From contig CAZOHH010000042.1 in NCBI GenBank assembly GCA_964579735.1, positions 1 to 20,337 on the forward strand: a stretch of 20,337 nt of DNA. The letters run 5' to 3'. Source of the DNA: CAILLO01 sp964579735. Lineage in GTDB: Bacteria; Bacillota; Clostridia; Saccharofermentanales; UBA5734. The position numbers and the translations under genes were made by a program. Positions 20,256 through 20,337 of the stretch are shown in pieces; positions within the stretch are counted from its first letter, which is position 1; each line of letters opens with the position of its first letter. A model generated the notes under the pieces. That model was given only the letters and a program-made list of their open reading frames with translations, had not been told where the DNA came from and did not search any database.

Positions 20256-20286
20256 TGGGAGCCGGAAGAGCGGCGCCCCTGACTCG

Positions 20287-20337
20287 TCACGAGCCCACGG
20301 TGACGTAGTTGAAACCGATTGAGACGACCTTGTCTTC
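20287..20337 (-). CDS. Possible C-terminal end of a minus-strand gene (right edge)
   Basis: On the minus strand the last 51 bases read as 16 codons then TGA (EDKVVSIGFNYVTVGS), a plausible protein tail convergent with the methyltransferase gene. Sixteen codons are too few to identify a family or prove coding. The 31-bp gap between the two stops contains a short imperfect G+C-rich hairpin that could terminate transcription, without a T-run. Confidence 0.35.
   Translation of the reverse strand, partial: EDKVVSIGFNYVTVGS

Noticed and set aside
18554..20308. 584-codon frame joining DUF1508 to sequence beyond the gap
   Set aside because: It reads through 100 Ns and then runs out of frame through the methyltransferase; an artefact.
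1..20337. Search for tRNA, rRNA, CRISPR arrays, insertion sequences and attachment sites
   Set aside because: No cloverleaf, conserved rRNA stretch, regularly spaced repeat, transposase or integrase was recognised by eye; a covariance-model scan could still find a small RNA.

Overview
This is a high-G+C bacterial window, about 20 kb, and almost fully coding. It is probably from a metagenome or draft assembly, because it contains a run of exactly 100 Ns (18908-19007). Strong AGGAGG-type ribosome sites, sigma70-like promoters, type III glutamine synthetase, a 7TM-PAS-GGDEF protein, a DUF1508 protein and an extradiol-dioxygenase/AMMECR1 fusion suggest a high-G+C Clostridia-like Bacillota. That is inference with low to moderate confidence; no rRNA or tRNA marker is present. 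Nearly every gene is on the minus strand; the exceptions are an EamA transporter, the DUF1508 protein and an rRNA methyltransferase.

Layout, left to right. (1) 1-2334, minus: a three-gene overlapping unit of a small 3-TM membrane protein, an arylsulfate sulfotransferase and a lipoprotein cut by the left edge. (2) 2479-3930, minus: 6-phosphogluconate dehydrogenase with its own likely promoter. (3) 4084-6642, minus: a membrane PAS-GGDEF protein whose active site reads GGETF but whose I-site is intact, then a small thioredoxin-like CXXC protein, then a DUF2161 PD-(D/E)XK protein. (4) 6813-8912, minus: type III glutamine synthetase with a good promoter, and a terminator hairpin placed between that promoter and the gene, which looks like an attenuator. 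(5) 9042-11171, minus: a tight five-gene unit of a DJ-1/PfpI protein, a 44-residue membrane or lipo-microprotein, a 41-residue microprotein, a HAD nucleotidase-like phosphatase and a DEDDh exonuclease. (6) 11305-12255, plus: a DMT/EamA transporter with a TTG start. (7) 12266-18374, minus: a four-gene unit of extradiol-dioxygenase/AMMECR1 fusion, AmmeMemoRadiSam radical SAM enzyme, membrane-anchored N-acetylmuramoyl-L-alanine amidase and a divergent SecA paralogue. (8) 18554 onward, plus: a two-repeat DUF1508 protein running into the assembly gap, then an RlmI-type 23S rRNA cytosine methyltransferase. (9) The right edge holds what may be the last 16 codons of another minus-strand gene.

The most interesting parts are the leader-terminator in front of glutamine synthetase, the operon that joins the functionally unassigned AmmeMemoRadiSam proteins to a cell-wall amidase and a non-canonical SecA, the GGDEF protein that looks converted from enzyme to c-di-GMP sensor, and the two microproteins overlapping between DJ-1 and the HAD phosphatase. 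No CRISPR array, insertion sequence, prophage gene, tRNA or rRNA was seen. The longest stretches without a gene are about 130-180 bp plus the N gap; each is described in the promoter and terminator entries.
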